Part shown: one piece after another, positions 1 through 10,132 of the stretch
Position numbering within the stretch: position 1 is the first letter of the stretch
Layout of the letters: the number at the start of each line of letters is the position of its first letter
DNA from: Saccharomycopsis fibuligera x Saccharomycopsis cf. fibuligera
Lineage: Eukaryota > Ascomycota > Saccharomycetes > Ascoideales > Saccharomycopsidaceae
Assembly: GCA_001936135.1 (NCBI GenBank)
Contig: CP012821.1
Coordinates: 1,240,001-1,304,000, forward strand
Direction of reading: 5' to 3'
DNA: 64,000 bases
Program-made: the position numbers and the translations under genes
The notes under the pieces: model-generated
The model's database searches: none
Seen by the model: the letters and a program-made list of their open reading frames with translations, nothing else
What the model was told of the DNA's origin: nothing

Positions 1-1
1 T

Positions 2-3000
2 GCTGGATTGATGCCAAATTTGGAACGCTTGTTTGCTAGTAAGAACAATGTTTCGCGGTTCAAGTTCCAAGCTAAGAACTTGAAGGTTTTCCTATTTGAC
101 AGAAACCCGATCATTGAAATTCCCTTCAACGACATCATGTTGGAATCGCTAACTACGTTGAACTTGTCAAAGGCAAAATTGACCTCCTTGACAAACGAAG
201 ACTTGCTAAGGTTGAGCAACATTGAAACGCTACACTTGGATAAAAACGGGCTCACGTACTTGCCGTCCCAGATTGGATCGCTCAAGAAGTTGGTTTATCT
301 TTCAGCATACTCCAACAATTTACAATCCATTCCTGAATCGATTGGTGACTTGCGCAGCTTGCAATATTTGGACTTGCATGGTAACAACATCAAGCTCGTG
401 CCGGACACGATCTGGAACTGTCCGTTGTCCAAATTGAATTTATCCTCCAACTTGTTGCAGAATTTCCCGCTTCATCCAAAGTCCAATAAGTCTTCGCTTA
501 CTTCGTCAAGAATTCAAACGAGAAAGTCCTCTGCGGTTAGCCAGTTAGAAGGTAGCCAAACTTCGCTTGACTCAATTTCAGAAAACCTCAACCAAAACAT
601 TGCTAAAGGCAACAATAACAGCTACAACGCCAACGGCAGTAGCAATTATAATAATACCAGTAACAACAATATTGATAATAATGGTAGCGGTAACAACACT
701 AACAATAGGGAAAGGTTGAATTCTATCGACGAGTTGAATTACCATGGCAGCAATTTAGGAGGAGCGCTTACTGACTTGGCTTTAAGTTTGCAAGTTTTGA
801 GTATCGCGGACAATCGACTTTCAGATGATTGTTTTGAGTCGATTTCGATATTTGGAGAATTGAAAAGCTTGAACTTGTCGTACAATGAATTGATTGAAAT
901 ACCTGCGGGAATCTTGCGTCGATTGCCTAAGTTGATTGAGTTGTACTTGTCAGGTAACGATTTGAACAACTTGCCTGGTGATGACTTTGCCACACTCAAG
1001 TACTTGAAAGTATTGCATATCAACGGTAACAAGATCCACACATTGCCTTACGACTTGTCCAAGATTCGAACGTTGAGTGTTTTGGACGCTGGATCAAACC
1101 AGCTCAAGTATAACATTTCAAACTATCAGTATGACTGGAACTGGCAATGGAACTTGGAATTGAAGTATTTGAATTTCTCCGGTAACAAGCGATTGGAGAT
1201 TAGTCGGCAGTACACCCATTCCAATAGCGGCAACAAGTTGCTTGATAATATCAGGTTTGATAGCTTTGTCACGTTGAAGCATTTGAGGGTGCTTGGGTTG
1301 ATTGATGTCACCTTGAGAAATTCTGACTCGTCGTTGCCTGATGAGTCCATCAACACTAGAGTGCGTACCACCGCTTCGGAAATCTACAATTATCGATACG
1401 GCATTGCTGACACTTTGGGCCAGCGTGACAATATTTCTGCTAGAGAGATTCTATACAATAACTTTAGAGGCCACGAGGATGAATTGTTGATTTGTTTGTT
1501 TGATGGGAAAAAAGAAAACCAGAAACACGGACACAAAATTTGCCATTTGATGCAGGAAACATTCAAGAATATTTTCACTGAAGAGTTGAAAAAAGAAGGG
1601 CCCAAGGACACGATTGAAGATAGCTTGAGAAGATCGTTCTTGTCGTTGAACAGAGAAATCAACAATTACTGGCAGCAGAATGCTAATGATGAAGCTGCAG
1701 CTAGGGAATCTGATGATCCGTACAGGCTAGCCGAGGAAGATGTCGTCAGCGGCTGTTGCATGACGATTGTTTACATCAAAGGCCAAAACCTTTACGCTGC
1801 CAATATCGGAGACGGAATGGGATTGATCTCCAAAAGTAACGGTGAGCATGAGTTATTGACGGAAAAACATGATCCTACCACTAGAAACGAATTTGAACGA
1901 ATTAGACTAAGCGGAGGGTTTGTCTCTGGTAAAGGTGAGCTTGACGGGGTGGCTGAAGTTTCCAGAGCAGTTGGCTTCTTGAACTTGTTGCCTCATATTA
2001 ACTCTAAGCCACACATTAAAGCAATGACGTTGGCGTCGACCCATGAAATGTTGGTTATTGGAACCAGTCAGCTATGGGAGTTTGTCTCGTTTGAGACCGC
2101 AGTTGACGTGATTAGTCAAAACAAGAAAGATCCAATGATTGCAGCTCAAAAACTACGTGATTTTGCTATTTCTTACGGCGCTAAGGATAAAATGACTGTG
2201 ATTGTCTTGACGTTAAGCAATAAGAAGAAATCTAATCTTCGCCAAACAAGGTTCAGCATTGCGGAGGAATCTCTATTGCTGCCAATCAAAAAGAGAAGAG
2301 AACGATTGTATGACTCTAATTTGAACCGACTCAATAACGAAATCAGCCCGCCGGAGGGAGCAGTAGCTATGGTTTTCACCGATATCAAGAACAGCACGTT
2401 GCTTTGGGACACATATCCAAGTGGGATGCGCAGTGCAATCAAGACACACAACGCAATAATGAGAAGACAGTTGCGTTTTGTGGGCGGCTATGAAGTTAAG
2501 ACTGAAGGTGATGCATTCATGGTCTCTTTCCCTACCCCAATATCTGCCCTAGTATGGTGCTTTAATGTTCAGTTGCAATTGTTGACGGCAGACTGGCCCG
2601 TAGAGATTCTTGAGTCTAGCCAATGTTGTGAGATCACTGATTCGAAAAACGTGGCGATTTTCAGAGGGCTCTCTGTGAGAATGGGTATTCATTGGGGGTT
2701 CCCCGTCTGCGAGCCAGACGCCATTACTGGAAGAATGGATTATTTTGGCCCAATGGTGAATCGTGCCTCGAGAGTTAGCTCAGTGGCAGATGGCGGACAA
2801 ATTACTATTAGTAATGACTACTTGAAAGAATTCAACAAATTATTGGCGGTTCACGAAAAAGTCAAAGCTGGCACAAAGTCCATTAAGGAGGCGTATGGAG
2901 ATGAAGGAGTGGGAGCCATTTTGGAACGAGAAATGGATACTTTGGAGAGTATTGGTTACACGATTCAAGAGATTGGCGAAAAAAAGCTCAAGGGATTAGA

Positions 3001-3463
3001 AACTCCTGAATTCATCTCATTGTTGTTCCCTAAAAAACTTGAAGAGAGAATAAATTTTGTCAATAATGGAAATGTTGAACCAGGGGCCGACAATCAAGCA
3101 ATTTCAAGGAATAATAGCGGAATTCTAGGTGGGCTAATCAAGATCGGTGACCTTTATGAGTTGGAAGTCGTAGCCATAAAACTTGAAAAAGTATGTTCAA
3201 TGTTTGCCGGCACAACGATTCCCGGCGATGTGATCTCGGAAGACAAAGTGAAGTCAAAGGAAGATATCCTTCGTATTGTTCGCAATCCTAATATAAACTC
3301 GGAACATGAGTATTTGATGATGTTGGATAACGTGGTTACGAGAATTGAAAACTGCACAAAGGTTATTAAGCTTAACCAAGTGTTTAGACAAGTCAGACAA
3401 CAGTCTACTGACTCAAGGATTGATGAGGATTTCCAAGATGTTTTGAGAGCTTTGTTTACTTAA
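2..3463 (+). CDS. CYR1: Adenylate cyclase CYR1, C-terminal part (5' end outside window)
   Basis: This enzyme makes cAMP from ATP and is the hub of Ras/PKA signalling; in Candida it integrates Ras1, CO2 and peptidoglycan cues. The reading frame is open from base 2, so the N-terminus with the Ras-association region lies to the left. Leucine-rich repeats run to about base 1350, broken by an Asn-rich insert at about 600-710. A PP2C-like domain follows (about 1400-2210); its motifs ANIGDG and SRAVGF deviate from the usual GDS and SRSLGD, so it is probably not an active phosphatase, as in other fungal cyclases. The class III cyclase domain (about 2360-3050) shows VFTDIKNSTLLW and KTEGDAFM with the two metal-binding Asp, MGIHWG, the Asn/Arg of GPMVNRASRV, and a later KLKGLE. 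Domain order identifies it as the fungal Ras-responsive cyclase. Confidence 0.97.
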   Translation, partial: AGLMPNLERLFASKNNVSRFKFQAKNLKVFLFDRNPIIEIPFNDIMLESLTTLNLSKAKLTSLTNEDLLRLSNIETLHLDKNGLTYLPSQIGSLKKLVYLSAYSNNLQSIPESIGDLRSLQYLDLHGNNIKLVPDTIWNCPLSKLNLSSNLLQNFPLHPKSNKSSLTSSRIQTRKSSAVSQLEGSQTSLDSISENLNQNIAKGNNNSYNANGSSNYNNTSNNNIDNNGSGNNTNNRERLNSIDELNYHGSNLGGALTDLALSLQVLSIADNRLSDDCFESISIFGELKSLNLSYNELIEIPAGILRRLPKLIELYLSGNDLNNLPGDDFATLKYLKVLHINGNKIHTLPYDLSKIRTLSVLDAGSNQLKYNISNYQYDWNWQWNLELKYLNFSGNKRLEISRQYTHSNSGNKLLDNIRFDSFVTLKHLRVLGLIDVTLRNSDSSLPDESINTRVRTTASEIYNYRYGIADTLGQRDNISAREILYNNFRGHEDELLICLFDGKKENQKHGHKICHLMQETFKNIFTEELKKEGPKDTIEDSLRRSFLSLNREINNYWQQNANDEAAARESDDPYRLAEEDVVSGCCMTIVYIKGQNLYAANIGDGMGLISKSNGEHELLTEKHDPTTRNEFERIRLSGGFVSGKGELDGVAEVSRAVGFLNLLPHINSKPHIKAMTLASTHEMLVIGTSQLWEFVSFETAVDVISQNKKDPMIAAQKLRDFAISYGAKDKMTVIVLTLSNKKKSNLRQTRFSIAEESLLLPIKKRRERLYDSNLNRLNNEISPPEGAVAMVFTDIKNSTLLWDTYPSGMRSAIKTHNAIMRRQLRFVGGYEVKTEGDAFMVSFPTPISALVWCFNVQLQLLTADWPVEILESSQCCEITDSKNVAIFRGLSVRMGIHWGFPVCEPDAITGRMDYFGPMVNRASRVSSVADGGQITISNDYLKEFNKLLAVHEKVKAGTKSIKEAYGDEGVGAILEREMDTLESIGYTIQEIGEKKLKGLETPEFISLLFPKKLEERINFVNNGNVEPGADNQAISRNNSGILGGLIKIGDLYELEVVAIKLEKVCSMFAGTTIPGDVISEDKVKSKEDILRIVRNPNINSEHEYLMMLDNVVTRIENCTKVIKLNQVFRQVRQQSTDSRIDEDFQDVLRALFT

Positions 3464-4568
3464 CGTTGGATGTCTTGCTATTGTCACTAATTCAATGAGA
3501 ATTGAATTCTACTTCTTTGGCTATTGCTCTGCCTGGAAAGTTTACGAATTGCAGTGGCTGCGCAGAAGTTTAAAAATTATAGAAGGACACTATTTCAAGA
3601 AGCATAGACTATTAATATTATTTGTCACTATCATTTCAACTAAGTTAACATTTAACTCATTATATTTACCTAATATCTTACTTTTTCTCTGAGCTTGTTA
3701 GTCGGCTTTTTTTTTTCTATTTATTTTGTCCTTAGTTAGTTTTTAATTTCTAATTTTTAGTTCTTTAGGTAGGATGACAATAATGTTCATATTAATGCTA
3801 ATATTAATCACTTTGTATATTATCAAACGTTGTCCGCTCCGGAAACTAGTAAGGTGTGCAGTTTTAGACAAATAGTACGTGCTCAACTACCGATCCTCTT
3901 CATTAATAATCACAAGTGTTTATGTTAGCATCAAACAATAAAGCTCAACACTAAAGAGGCAAAATTATAACCATTGAACAGCCATACACCCTGCAATCAC
4001 TGATGTTTACTAATCAAGCGTTTTAGAACTATATGTGTATGGCTGAGGTTGGCTCATATAATTTATATGAAATAACAAGGTTTGCTATTAATTTTGGTCC
4101 AAAGACAGCTCGGCATAAGCACGGTTTTCAACAAAACGATACCCAACTGTCCCTTTAATGTATGGGACATATATACAACAACCGAGGGTCGCTTACCTTA
4201 TCCCGTGATTCAAATAGCACCGTACCACCGGAGCTTAGAACCCGAGGGAGCGGCTGATTAGCAGCCTCGGCTCCGGCCCAGGCGCCAATAGACAGCGGGC
4301 ATCACCAGACACTTTCTTTTTTTTTTCGCAGTTCGCCCGCCTCAGTCCTTTTGCTCCAATCGCACTGGCCGATCTATCCTGACAATTCGTTACTCTCTCT
4401 TTCGTTACAGTTTACGCCCAGACTTAAGACGCTGTTGCTCAGAGAAAACAAAAGACAAGAAAAAAAAAAAAAAAAACAAAAAAATAAAAAAACACCCTTT
4501 ACAACGGTAGTGTTAATTGTTTTTTTGCCTCACCCTTTACGTTTCTCGCTCGCCACTATTCTATAATC
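3464..4568. promoter_or_regulatory. CYR1-LPD1 intergenic region; LPD1 promoter
   Basis: This 1.1 kb stretch shows no convincing gene. The part next to LPD1 is unusually GC-rich at about 4200-4300 and holds a nested inverted repeat (separate entry). Two CCAAT boxes are visible at 4285-4289 and 4356-4360; in S. cerevisiae LPD1 is controlled by the HAP complex through CCAAT, so these are plausible respiratory control sites. An oligo(dA) tract at 4460-4476 lies in the leader. Confidence 0.5.
4228..4276. repeat. Nested GC-rich inverted repeat in LPD1 promoter
   Basis: The arms are CCGGAG (4228-4233) and CCGAGG (4242-4247), matched by CCTCGG (4265-4270) and CTCCGG (4271-4276). The inner GGCTG-ATTAG-CAGCC (4252-4266) forms a third dyad. 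The CGG/CCG triplets resemble binding sites of fungal zinc-cluster factors; which factor, if any, is unknown. Confidence 0.5.
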
Positions 4569-6053
4569 ATGCTCTTCAGACCAATTCAATCGCAAAAGTT
4601 ATTTGCCAACTATGCCAAAGTATTGGCTAGAAATATCTCCACCAAACAGCACGATGTTGTCGTCATTGGCGGTGGTCCAGGTGGTTACATTGCCGCAATT
4701 AAGGCCGCTCAGTTAGGTTTCAATACTGCTTGTGTCGAAAAGAGAGGCGCTTTGGGTGGTACTTGTCTTAACGTTGGTTGTATTCCATCCAAATCCTTGT
4801 TGAACAACTCCCACTTGTTTCACCAAATAAAGCACGATACCGCTAAAAGAGGTATTGTTGTTAAAGATGCCGAGATTGACGTTGCTGGTCTCCAAAAGGC
4901 CAAGGACACCTCTGTCAAACAATTGACTGGCGGTGTTGAAATGTTGTTCAAGAAGAATGGCGTCACCTACTACAAGGGTAACGGATCTTTTGTTGACGAA
5001 CACAAGATCAAAGTTTCTCCAATTGAAGAAAACGTTGAAGAATCTTTGCTTGAAGCCAAAAACATTATTGTTGCCACTGGTTCTGAAGTCACTCCGTTCC
5101 CGGGTATCGAAATCGATGAAAAACAAATTGTTTCCTCTACTGGTGTGCTTTCTTTGCAAAAAGTTCCAAAGAAATTGACCGTTATTGGTGGTGGTATCAT
5201 CGGTTTGGAAATGGGTTCCGTTTACTCTAGATTAGGCTCTGAAGTTACTGTTATTGAATACCAAAATGCTATCGGTGGTGCCGGTATGGATGCTGAAGTG
5301 TCCAAGGGTATCCAAAAGATTTTGAAAAAACAAGGTTTGAACTTCAAGCTCGGTACCAAGGTTAACGGCGCTAAAGTCAACGGCGATGTTGTTGACATTG
5401 AATTCGAAGATGTCAAATCTGGCAAAAAGGAATCTATTCAATCCGATGTGTTGTTAGTTTCTGTTGGTAGAAGACCATACTTGAAGGGCCTTAATGCTGA
5501 AGCCATTGGCCTTGAAATCGATCCAAAGGGCAGAGTTGTCATCAATAACAAGTTTGAAACTAAACACAGCCATATCCAAGCTATTGGTGATGTTACCTTT
5601 GGTCCGATGTTGGCCCACAAGGCTGAAGAAGAAGGTGTTGCTGCTGCTGAATACCTCAAGACTGGTCACGGTCACGTTAACTACAATGTCATCCCAGCTG
5701 TCATGTACACTTTCCCTGAAGTTGCTTGGGTTGGTAAATCCGAAGAAGAATTGAAGCAACAAAATATTGCTTACAAAGTTGGCAAATTCCCATTTGTTGC
5801 CAACTCTAGAGCTAAGACTAACTTGGATACTGAAGGTTTTGTCAAGATCTTGTCCGACAAGGAGACCGACAGAATCTTGGGTGCTCACATCATTGGTCCG
5901 AATGCTGGTGAAATGATTGCTGAAGCTGGTTTGGCTATTGAATATGGTGCTAGTGCCGAAGATGTTGGCAGAGTTTGCCATGCTCACCCAACTTTGTCCG
6001 AAGCTTTCAAAGAAGCTTGTTTGGCCGCCTACGACAAGCCATTGAACTTTTAA
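4569..6053 (+). CDS. LPD1: Dihydrolipoamide dehydrogenase (E3), mitochondrial
   Basis: This FAD enzyme reoxidises dihydrolipoamide in the pyruvate and 2-oxoglutarate dehydrogenase complexes and in glycine cleavage, in the mitochondrial matrix. At 494 aa it has the family's usual length. Residues 1-25 look like a mitochondrial presequence (Arg/Lys, no acidic residues). The FAD-binding GGGPGG is at about 34-39, the redox disulfide is C66/C71 in [13 protein letters not shown], a NAD-binding GGGIIGLE follows in the middle, and the C-terminal HPTLSE supplies the catalytic His473/Glu478 pair of the partner subunit. No in-frame CTG codon occurs, a sign of strong codon bias. The ATG at 4569 follows an A-rich leader. 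Confidence 0.98.
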   Translation: MLFRPIQSQKLFANYAKVLARNISTKQHDVVVIGGGPGGYIAAIKAAQLGFNTACVEKRGALGGTCLNVGCIPSKSLLNNSHLFHQIKHDTAKRGIVVKDAEIDVAGLQKAKDTSVKQLTGGVEMLFKKNGVTYYKGNGSFVDEHKIKVSPIEENVEESLLEAKNIIVATGSEVTPFPGIEIDEKQIVSSTGVLSLQKVPKKLTVIGGGIIGLEMGSVYSRLGSEVTVIEYQNAIGGAGMDAEVSKGIQKILKKQGLNFKLGTKVNGAKVNGDVVDIEFEDVKSGKKESIQSDVLLVSVGRRPYLKGLNAEAIGLEIDPKGRVVINNKFETKHSHIQAIGDVTFGPMLAHKAEEEGVAAAEYLKTGHGHVNYNVIPAVMYTFPEVAWVGKSEEELKQQNIAYKVGKFPFVANSRAKTNLDTEGFVKILSDKETDRILGAHIIGPNAGEMIAEAGLAIEYGASAEDVGRVCHAHPTLSEAFKEACLAAYDKPLNF

Positions 6054-6626
6054 ACAGTTCAATAGAAGATGTGGTTAAAAATAAAAAAGAAAAATCTTTT
6101 TGTTTCACTGAATTTAAAGACTTACTTTTATAACACTAGTACTATTATTTTATTTTATTATTACACTTTTATTCCTGTTTTTAGTCACTTAATATAAATT
6201 CCCTCTCATTATCGTTATTTACATTTTTTAGAATTGAAAATAAAATCCAATTATCTCAACTGTAATAAGTGCCACTATTACTGGCTAACGAGCTGATCAA
6301 TAAGCAAATGTAGGCAATGTTTCCTTACCACATTGCAGCAATTACACTAATATTTTGAGTAAAGCTCTCAGCTGGGAGTAAATTGAATGTGTAAGTACCA
6401 GAGAGCCTTCATTGAGCGTGCTCATCGGACGCAGCTTGATTATTTTTTATTTTTATTTTCTTAATTTTTTTGTTTTGGCGCACGCTTTAAAAAAAAAAAA
6501 AAAAAAAATTCCTTGAAGCGTCTACCAATGTGCTCCACAACTCAAGAGCTGTTCATTTGCATACATTAATCATACCAAAACAACTCTGTGTATCCCTCGA
6601 AAGACACAAAACACAAAATTTAGTCA
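6054..6626. other. LPD1-DCR1 intergenic region
   Basis: A 573-base spacer between two + strand genes. It is AT-rich, with an A20 tract at 6489-6508, typical of a yeast nucleosome-depleted promoter. No gene, RNA or repeat is supported. Confidence 0.5.
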
Positions 6627-8414
6627 ATGCTGATAAGTCGCCCCATTAATGCAACCACAATCAACCTCATTAACCATTCGGTTAAAGCATTACAGGCATC
6701 AATAATCAAGCTTCTTGAAGTAACGCCTAGTGAAAAAGCATTGCTAGATACGAAAAAATCATCTAAGACAGACCCTTTAATCAAATCGTTACTTGATAAT
6801 CCCAACGTTACACTTGCTGCTAAACTCAAAGACATGTATGATGATGGGCGTTTACAACTTTTTGATGATTTGAAAAACTTCAATCCAACAACAACTAAAG
6901 AATCTCTTGATTTGGCTGACGTTGGTGCGGAACTTGGTATTAAGAATCTTAATGATGGCAATGACAACAATGACAACAATGACGACAATACAAAAGAAAG
7001 CAACAAGCAAAAAAATATTAAGACTTCGAAAAAAAGTAAAAAGCAGCAACTGCAAGGTTTAACTAGTGATACGTACTTTGAAGATAACAAATTTGGACAA
7101 AAGGTGGAGGAATTTGTCAACATATATTTGGAGAATTTTCCTCCTCCATTGCCCGAGATCAACAACACTCAAATTTTGACTAGAGTATTTACGCACAAAT
7201 CCATGCTTCCATCAGATGCTACAAAATTCGAAAGAATAAAATCAAGTAACGAACGGCTAGAATTTCTAGGAGATGCATTTCTAAATACATTGATTACATC
7301 TATACTCTACGAGTGGTTTCCTAATTTGGATGAAGGGACAATGACGACGTTAAGAAGTAAGCTTGTTTGCAATGCGCGTTTAGTCGAGTGGTCGAACTTG
7401 TACCAGTTCCCCACAAAATTGAACACGCACAACATTGATGAAGAGTATGTTCTCAAGAGTAAAAACAAGATTTACGCCGATGTCTTTGAAGCGTATATTG
7501 GTGGGTTGGTGCTTGAAGCTGGTGCAAATTTCAATCCAATTAAGAATTGGTTACGTGTGCTTGCGGTTCCAGTGATGAAGAAATTCCTTGCTTCGGATGA
7601 GTTCCAGCAAAGCAATTTCCAGAACTCGCAAACGTTCATTGAGAGCTTGAAAAGTAATAATTATGTGAACGAGTTATATTCTTTGATTGGATATGGACTG
7701 AATCCGCCAGTTTATCAAAAGATTAAAGAAGGAAATGCACATATGGGTCAGGAGTTCGAATTTACGGTATCTATGGACGGCGAACAATTGGGTCGTGGGT
7801 CAGGAAGAAACATGAAAGAAGCCAAAAAAATGGCTGCTAAGGATGCGTTGCAGAATCACCAAGATTTAGTAGAGAAATATTATTTGAAAAGAATGGCGAT
7901 GCCTAGAGAAGTAAGCCAAGCTTCCTATAGGCAAAAGGAAGATGAAACAGACACTAATTTAGCAGTACCGGTAGCAAATTTGGAAGATAAAGTAGGCGGT
8001 CTAAGTAGACAGTCAACCAAAAGGCCTAGAAATTTGCTTGAGTCTGATGATACGGAAATCTCTGAGAGCGGAAGTCCCACGGGAAGCAATGAAGAAAAGA
8101 GTATTAAGAACAAGGAAAAAAGCCCTAAATTGGAGGGAGTAGTGGTAGTTCCACCAGTAGTTAATTCCAAGATCGATAAATCTGCTAGAAATAGAGTAGA
8201 TACATTGTTTTTCAAAAAAGTGCTTCAAATTCCTACTTTTAGATCTGTGTCTGAGGGCCCAGGGAGATTTAAAGTAACCTTGGACGTTAAGGGGGTTGAT
8301 GTTGCTTACTGCGTAGCCGAGTCCGAGGAAGCTGGTACTCTTAGTATTTGCATGTGGGTAGAGAATAACAGTAAGAAGTTTTTCAAGCGTTTGACTAAAA
8401 AATTGGGGAAGTAA
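6627..8414 (+). CDS. DCR1: Budding-yeast Dicer-type RNase III
   Basis: Cleaves double-stranded RNA. In Candida albicans the one RNase III of this kind both makes siRNAs and does the rRNA and snRNA processing that Rnt1 does in S. cerevisiae. At 595 aa it is longer than Rnt1 (471 aa). An N-terminal domain (about 1-150, low-complexity Asn/Asp near 112-125) precedes the RNase III domain, with signature NERLEFLGDAFLN (about 208-220) and the second acidic pair in IYADVFEAYIGG (about 281-292). A first dsRBD spans about 345-415 (GRGSGRNMKEAKKMAAKDAL). After a charged linker, the last 70 residues (FKVTLDVKGVDVAYC through KKFFKRLTKKLGK) look like a second dsRBD, the feature that separates Dcr1 from Rnt1. 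A pure Rnt1 role cannot be excluded. Confidence 0.85.
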   Translation: MLISRPINATTINLINHSVKALQASIIKLLEVTPSEKALLDTKKSSKTDPLIKSLLDNPNVTLAAKLKDMYDDGRLQLFDDLKNFNPTTTKESLDLADVGAELGIKNLNDGNDNNDNNDDNTKESNKQKNIKTSKKSKKQQLQGLTSDTYFEDNKFGQKVEEFVNIYLENFPPPLPEINNTQILTRVFTHKSMLPSDATKFERIKSSNERLEFLGDAFLNTLITSILYEWFPNLDEGTMTTLRSKLVCNARLVEWSNLYQFPTKLNTHNIDEEYVLKSKNKIYADVFEAYIGGLVLEAGANFNPIKNWLRVLAVPVMKKFLASDEFQQSNFQNSQTFIESLKSNNYVNELYSLIGYGLNPPVYQKIKEGNAHMGQEFEFTVSMDGEQLGRGSGRNMKEAKKMAAKDALQNHQDLVEKYYLKRMAMPREVSQASYRQKEDETDTNLAVPVANLEDKVGGLSRQSTKRPRNLLESDDTEISESGSPTGSNEEKSIKNKEKSPKLEGVVVVPPVVNSKIDKSARNRVDTLFFKKVLQIPTFRSVSEGPGRFKVTLDVKGVDVAYCVAESEEAGTLSICMWVENNSKKFFKRLTKKLGK

Positions 8415-10132
8415 TGAGGCGATATTTATGATGTGATGCTGATATTTTATTGACTATTAATTTTATTCATGTATCTCTTATGCTATATGCTTTCTCAGTT
8501 AATGCGTTATTGGTTGCAGTTGAAAGCTGTATACCATTCACATATACGGTGTTTTTTTTTCTTTTACCGTTGGCCTAGTCAACTTAGTAGCCACATTTTA
8601 CTTATTTATTATGACACACATTTATAGCACCATTGAGGGCAAATAATGTTAGGAAAACAAGAAGAGACAAGAGTACGGGAAAAAACATCCATCACCGAGA
8701 ACCAAACACAACAGCAGACGCCGTGCCACCAGACATCAAGACCGCATTTTCATTCGATTTCTATTCTTCGAGTAAAATGCTAAAAGTTTATTTTTACTCC
8801 TCATCGTTTGTTCTTTTTATGTTTAGGCCAGGAATTGATATCAACTGGACTTGTTCTCTTATCAACTGTACTCACCCGTACAAACACAACTGTCCAATCC
8901 TCACTAGGCATATTGCAACTGACAATAAAGGATAGACAGGACGGTCTAACCAATATTATATTATAGATATATCTAGCCTTCTTAAATTGACACTCAAGCA
9001 CGAACCACAGGATCAAAGAACAAACCATTAGCAGAACTGCTCGAGATTTGAGCAGCAAGGACGCAAAAGATAATACAAGAGATCGACCATATCAACATCT
9101 TCGCCGAAATTCTTAAATTTGGTAGTACTAATGTCAATAGGAACATGGAAACCGAGAAAATAATTTAACAGTACATGAAAATTGGTATCAGTATTATTAG
9201 TATTAGAAAATTCAAAAAAGTTAAAGAATACCTTAATGACAAAAAAGCATTAAGGCTTCCCTCCATTCATGGCGATAACTTTTTCACACCATTTTTAAAC
9301 ATAGAACGTTGTTCCCGTCAAAGCAAAATAATAGTTAGTGCCACTAGGAGGCTCAGTTATGCCAGATTTGTGCTGATATGTTTGTTGCTTATATGGAGGC
9401 AGTGGCTAAAAAATCTAACTGTAGCTCTCTATTGATGAAAGCATTGTTAATTTTTCTCTGATTGATCCTCTTGTTAAAGGTATAAGATTTTTAACATTGG
9501 GCGATAGAGAGGAACAGTAGTTAATGATGCTTTTGTAGCACAGCTTAGTAACAAACTATAACTAATTAATGCTAAAATTACAATTTATAGAACCATACAG
9601 CTTGTTAATGGTGCTGATTCAAATTATTAGTCGAATACTATATTGGCAGCAGCATCACGTCGGGCGTTGGGGCCGCGCTGAATGGAGGTGCAAACGGTGT
9701 TCTTCTTAGTGATGGCTCAAGCGACGCGAAAATCAAGGCTTTTTTAATAGTAAAGGAATATGTACTTAGCCGGTCCATTCAAAAACAAGCATTTATATTG
9801 CTTGGAAAGGGCCTTGAACAAAGAGACATTATATACTTTTGTTAAAAAGAATAAATTAAGAGTGGTTTATTTTATTTTATTTTATTGTGGAGTAGATTAA
9901 AAAGATACAGATAAAACAGAGGAAGAACTTTTGGAGAAGAAAAAGAATAAAGTACTGGAAGGAAATGAGACAATGAGACAACAATAAGTCTATAAATTAC
10001 AGAAATTCTTTCCATAGAAAGCAAATTGTTTCGGCTGCAAAAGCCAAAGGAAATAAAAGCATCCATGAAAGAAAATAAGAAAAAAGAGAGAAAAAAATGC
10101 ACCATGTTAAAAAGATCACCATGTCATCTTTT
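8415..10132. other. DCR1-phosphatase intergenic region with possible gene relic
   Basis: A 1.7 kb stretch without an intact gene. About 9360-9850 carries broken + strand coding-like segments (separate entry). The rest is AT-rich, and no tRNA-like or repeated structure was seen. Confidence 0.4.
9360..9850 (+). pseudogene. Possible eroded gene, faintly like a class 3 lipase
   Basis: Several short + strand segments in different frames read like eroded protein: ICADMFVAYMEAVAKKSNC near 9364, LVKGIRFLTLGDREEQ near 9470, VVNDAFVAQLSNKL near 9517, then KITIYRTIQLVNGADSN. Together they faintly recall the class 3 lipase pattern of TFGxPRVGNxAFxxY followed by IYRxVNGxD. Another open stretch with SSITSGVGAALNGGANG starts near 9650. 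No GHSLG serine motif was found, stops and frame changes separate the segments, and AT-rich DNA gives such stretches by chance. This is weak evidence only. Confidence 0.22.

Noticed and set aside
2766-2785. tRNA A-box-like sequence GTTAGCTCAGTGGC
   Set aside because: It lies inside the conserved cyclase domain of CYR1, and no B box or acceptor pairing follows.
5454-6062. 202-codon open frame opposite LPD1
   Set aside because: It is the antisense shadow of a highly biased, conserved gene, with no recognisable protein.
8633-8935. 100-codon + strand frame after DCR1
   Set aside because: It has no ATG at the start, no motif, and the opposite strand is also open; probably chance.
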